Below, piece after piece: positions 5,382-5,761 of a stretch of 5,761 nucleotides of DNA. Made by a program: the position numbers and the translations under genes. The stretch covers positions 11,066 through 16,826 of the forward strand of contig DAJY01000033.1 of NCBI GenBank assembly GCA_002499015.1. Direction: 5' to 3'. Below the pieces are notes generated by a model. It worked only from the letters and a program-made list of their open reading frames with translations. It had not been told where the DNA came from and did not search any database. This stretch comes from Euryarchaeota archaeon UBA242 (GTDB lineage: Archaea > Thermoplasmatota > Poseidoniia > Poseidoniales > Poseidoniaceae). Each line of letters opens with the position of its first letter. Position 1 is the stretch's first letter.

Positions 5382-5761
5382 ATGCAACCGGACACCCATC
5401 TAGTTCAAGCATGGGAAAGTATGCACCGGCATTGGATTATCCCTCCAACAGGAAAAGGGATGCCTTCAACACCAATATACAGTTTTCTAAGGTTGACTAT
5501 TCCACCAATTGTCCGCCCTTTTTTACGTTTAAAGATTCGCGGTTCGCATAATATTCCACGCAAAGGAGCAACTATTCTTGCTGCCAATCACCTTTCCCAT
5601 GTTGACCCGATATTGGTAATCGCTAGTTCAAGAAGGACAACCCATTACCTAGCAAAGGATGGACACTTCGATAACCCACTATTGCGTACGGTAATGCACT
5701 CCACTGGACAAATTGAAACACAAAGAGAAGTCGGTGCCAATGATGCTTTAGCAAGTGCTGC
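5382..5761 (+). CDS. plsC: PlsC-type 1-acyl-glycerol-3-phosphate acyltransferase (N-terminal 126 residues, cut by window edge)
   Basis: Member of the lysophospholipid acyltransferase (PlsC/LPLAT) family, which transfers a fatty acyl group to the second position of lysophosphatidic acid at the inner face of the membrane. Visible parts: a hydrophobic/amphipathic lead (SFLRLTIPPIVRPFLRLKIR, 34-53) and the catalytic HX4D motif as NHLSHVDP, with H70 and D75. Then comes the block AKDGHFDNPLLRTVM (91-105) and GQIETQRE (109-116), whose R115 matches the substrate-binding arginine of motif II. The later glutamate-glycine motif is beyond the edge. The start is the only ATG after an in-frame stop at 5334. 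A weak AAGG lies seven bases before it. Typical archaea make ether lipids without this enzyme, so its presence is notable. The natural substrate in this organism is not shown by the sequence. The truncation is the window end, not damage. Confidence 0.9.
   Translation, partial: MQPDTHLVQAWESMHRHWIIPPTGKGMPSTPIYSFLRLTIPPIVRPFLRLKIRGSHNIPRKGATILAANHLSHVDPILVIASSRRTTHYLAKDGHFDNPLLRTVMHSTGQIETQREVGANDALASA

Noticed and set aside
5117..5587. Small frames at 5117-5302 (plus) and 5405-5587 (minus).
   Set aside because: The first is antisense to the signal-peptide region of the exported protein and the second is antisense to plsC. Neither has a ribosome-binding site or a recognisable sequence.
1..5761. 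Search by eye for CRISPR repeats, tRNA/rRNA genes, insertion sequences, attachment sites and defence genes.
   Set aside because: No spaced direct repeats, terminal inverted repeats, transposase or integrase motifs, or tRNA-like cloverleaf were seen. The gene content is housekeeping, so no new system is claimed.

Overview
The window looks like a chromosomal stretch of an uncultured euryarchaeon. Marine Group II / Poseidoniales (Thermoplasmatota) is the best guess. The domain assignment is firm: there is a 20S proteasome beta subunit with a short propeptide, an archaeal aCPSF1-type KH/beta-CASP nuclease, an archaeal-type tryptophanyl-tRNA synthetase, an archaeal SepF and a ZPR1 zinc-finger protein. 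The lineage is an inference. It rests on the AT-leaning composition, the compact layout, a signal-peptide protein with one C-terminal anchor, and a bacterial-type PlsC acyltransferase, a gene reported for marine group II/III archaea but unusual for archaea in general.

Layout from left to right. Positions 1-1104 (minus) hold psmB followed by the 5' part of the aCPSF1 gene, a protein-turnover / RNA-3'-end-processing pair. The 88-base spacer between them carries two small hairpins and a T7 run on the transcribed strand. Positions 1105-1276 are a divergent intergenic region. Positions 1277-2547 (plus) hold sepF and a ZPR1 gene that overlap by one base and are almost certainly one transcript. trpS (minus, 2549-3937) meets the ZPR1 gene tail to tail with one base between the stop codons. 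Upstream of trpS, on the same strand, is an unrecognised secreted, membrane-anchored, tryptophan-rich protein (4000-5244). After a 137-base divergent spacer, the right edge holds the start of plsC (plus, from 5382), cut by the window end.

Most of the window is informational and cell-maintenance machinery: protein degradation (PsmB), transcription termination/RNA decay (aCPSF1), FtsZ-ring membrane tethering (SepF), a probable translation-linked factor (ZPR1) and tRNA charging (TrpRS). The right end turns to the cell envelope, with an exported protein of unknown role and an acyltransferase for ester-lipid synthesis. I saw no RNA genes, CRISPR arrays, insertion sequences or phage genes, and nothing that supports a new defence or mobile system. 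The points most worth a second look are the archaeal plsC, the sepF-ZPR1 coupling with a SepF that lacks an obvious membrane anchor, the extra segment inside TrpRS, the possible attenuator ahead of aCPSF1, and the unknown exported protein.
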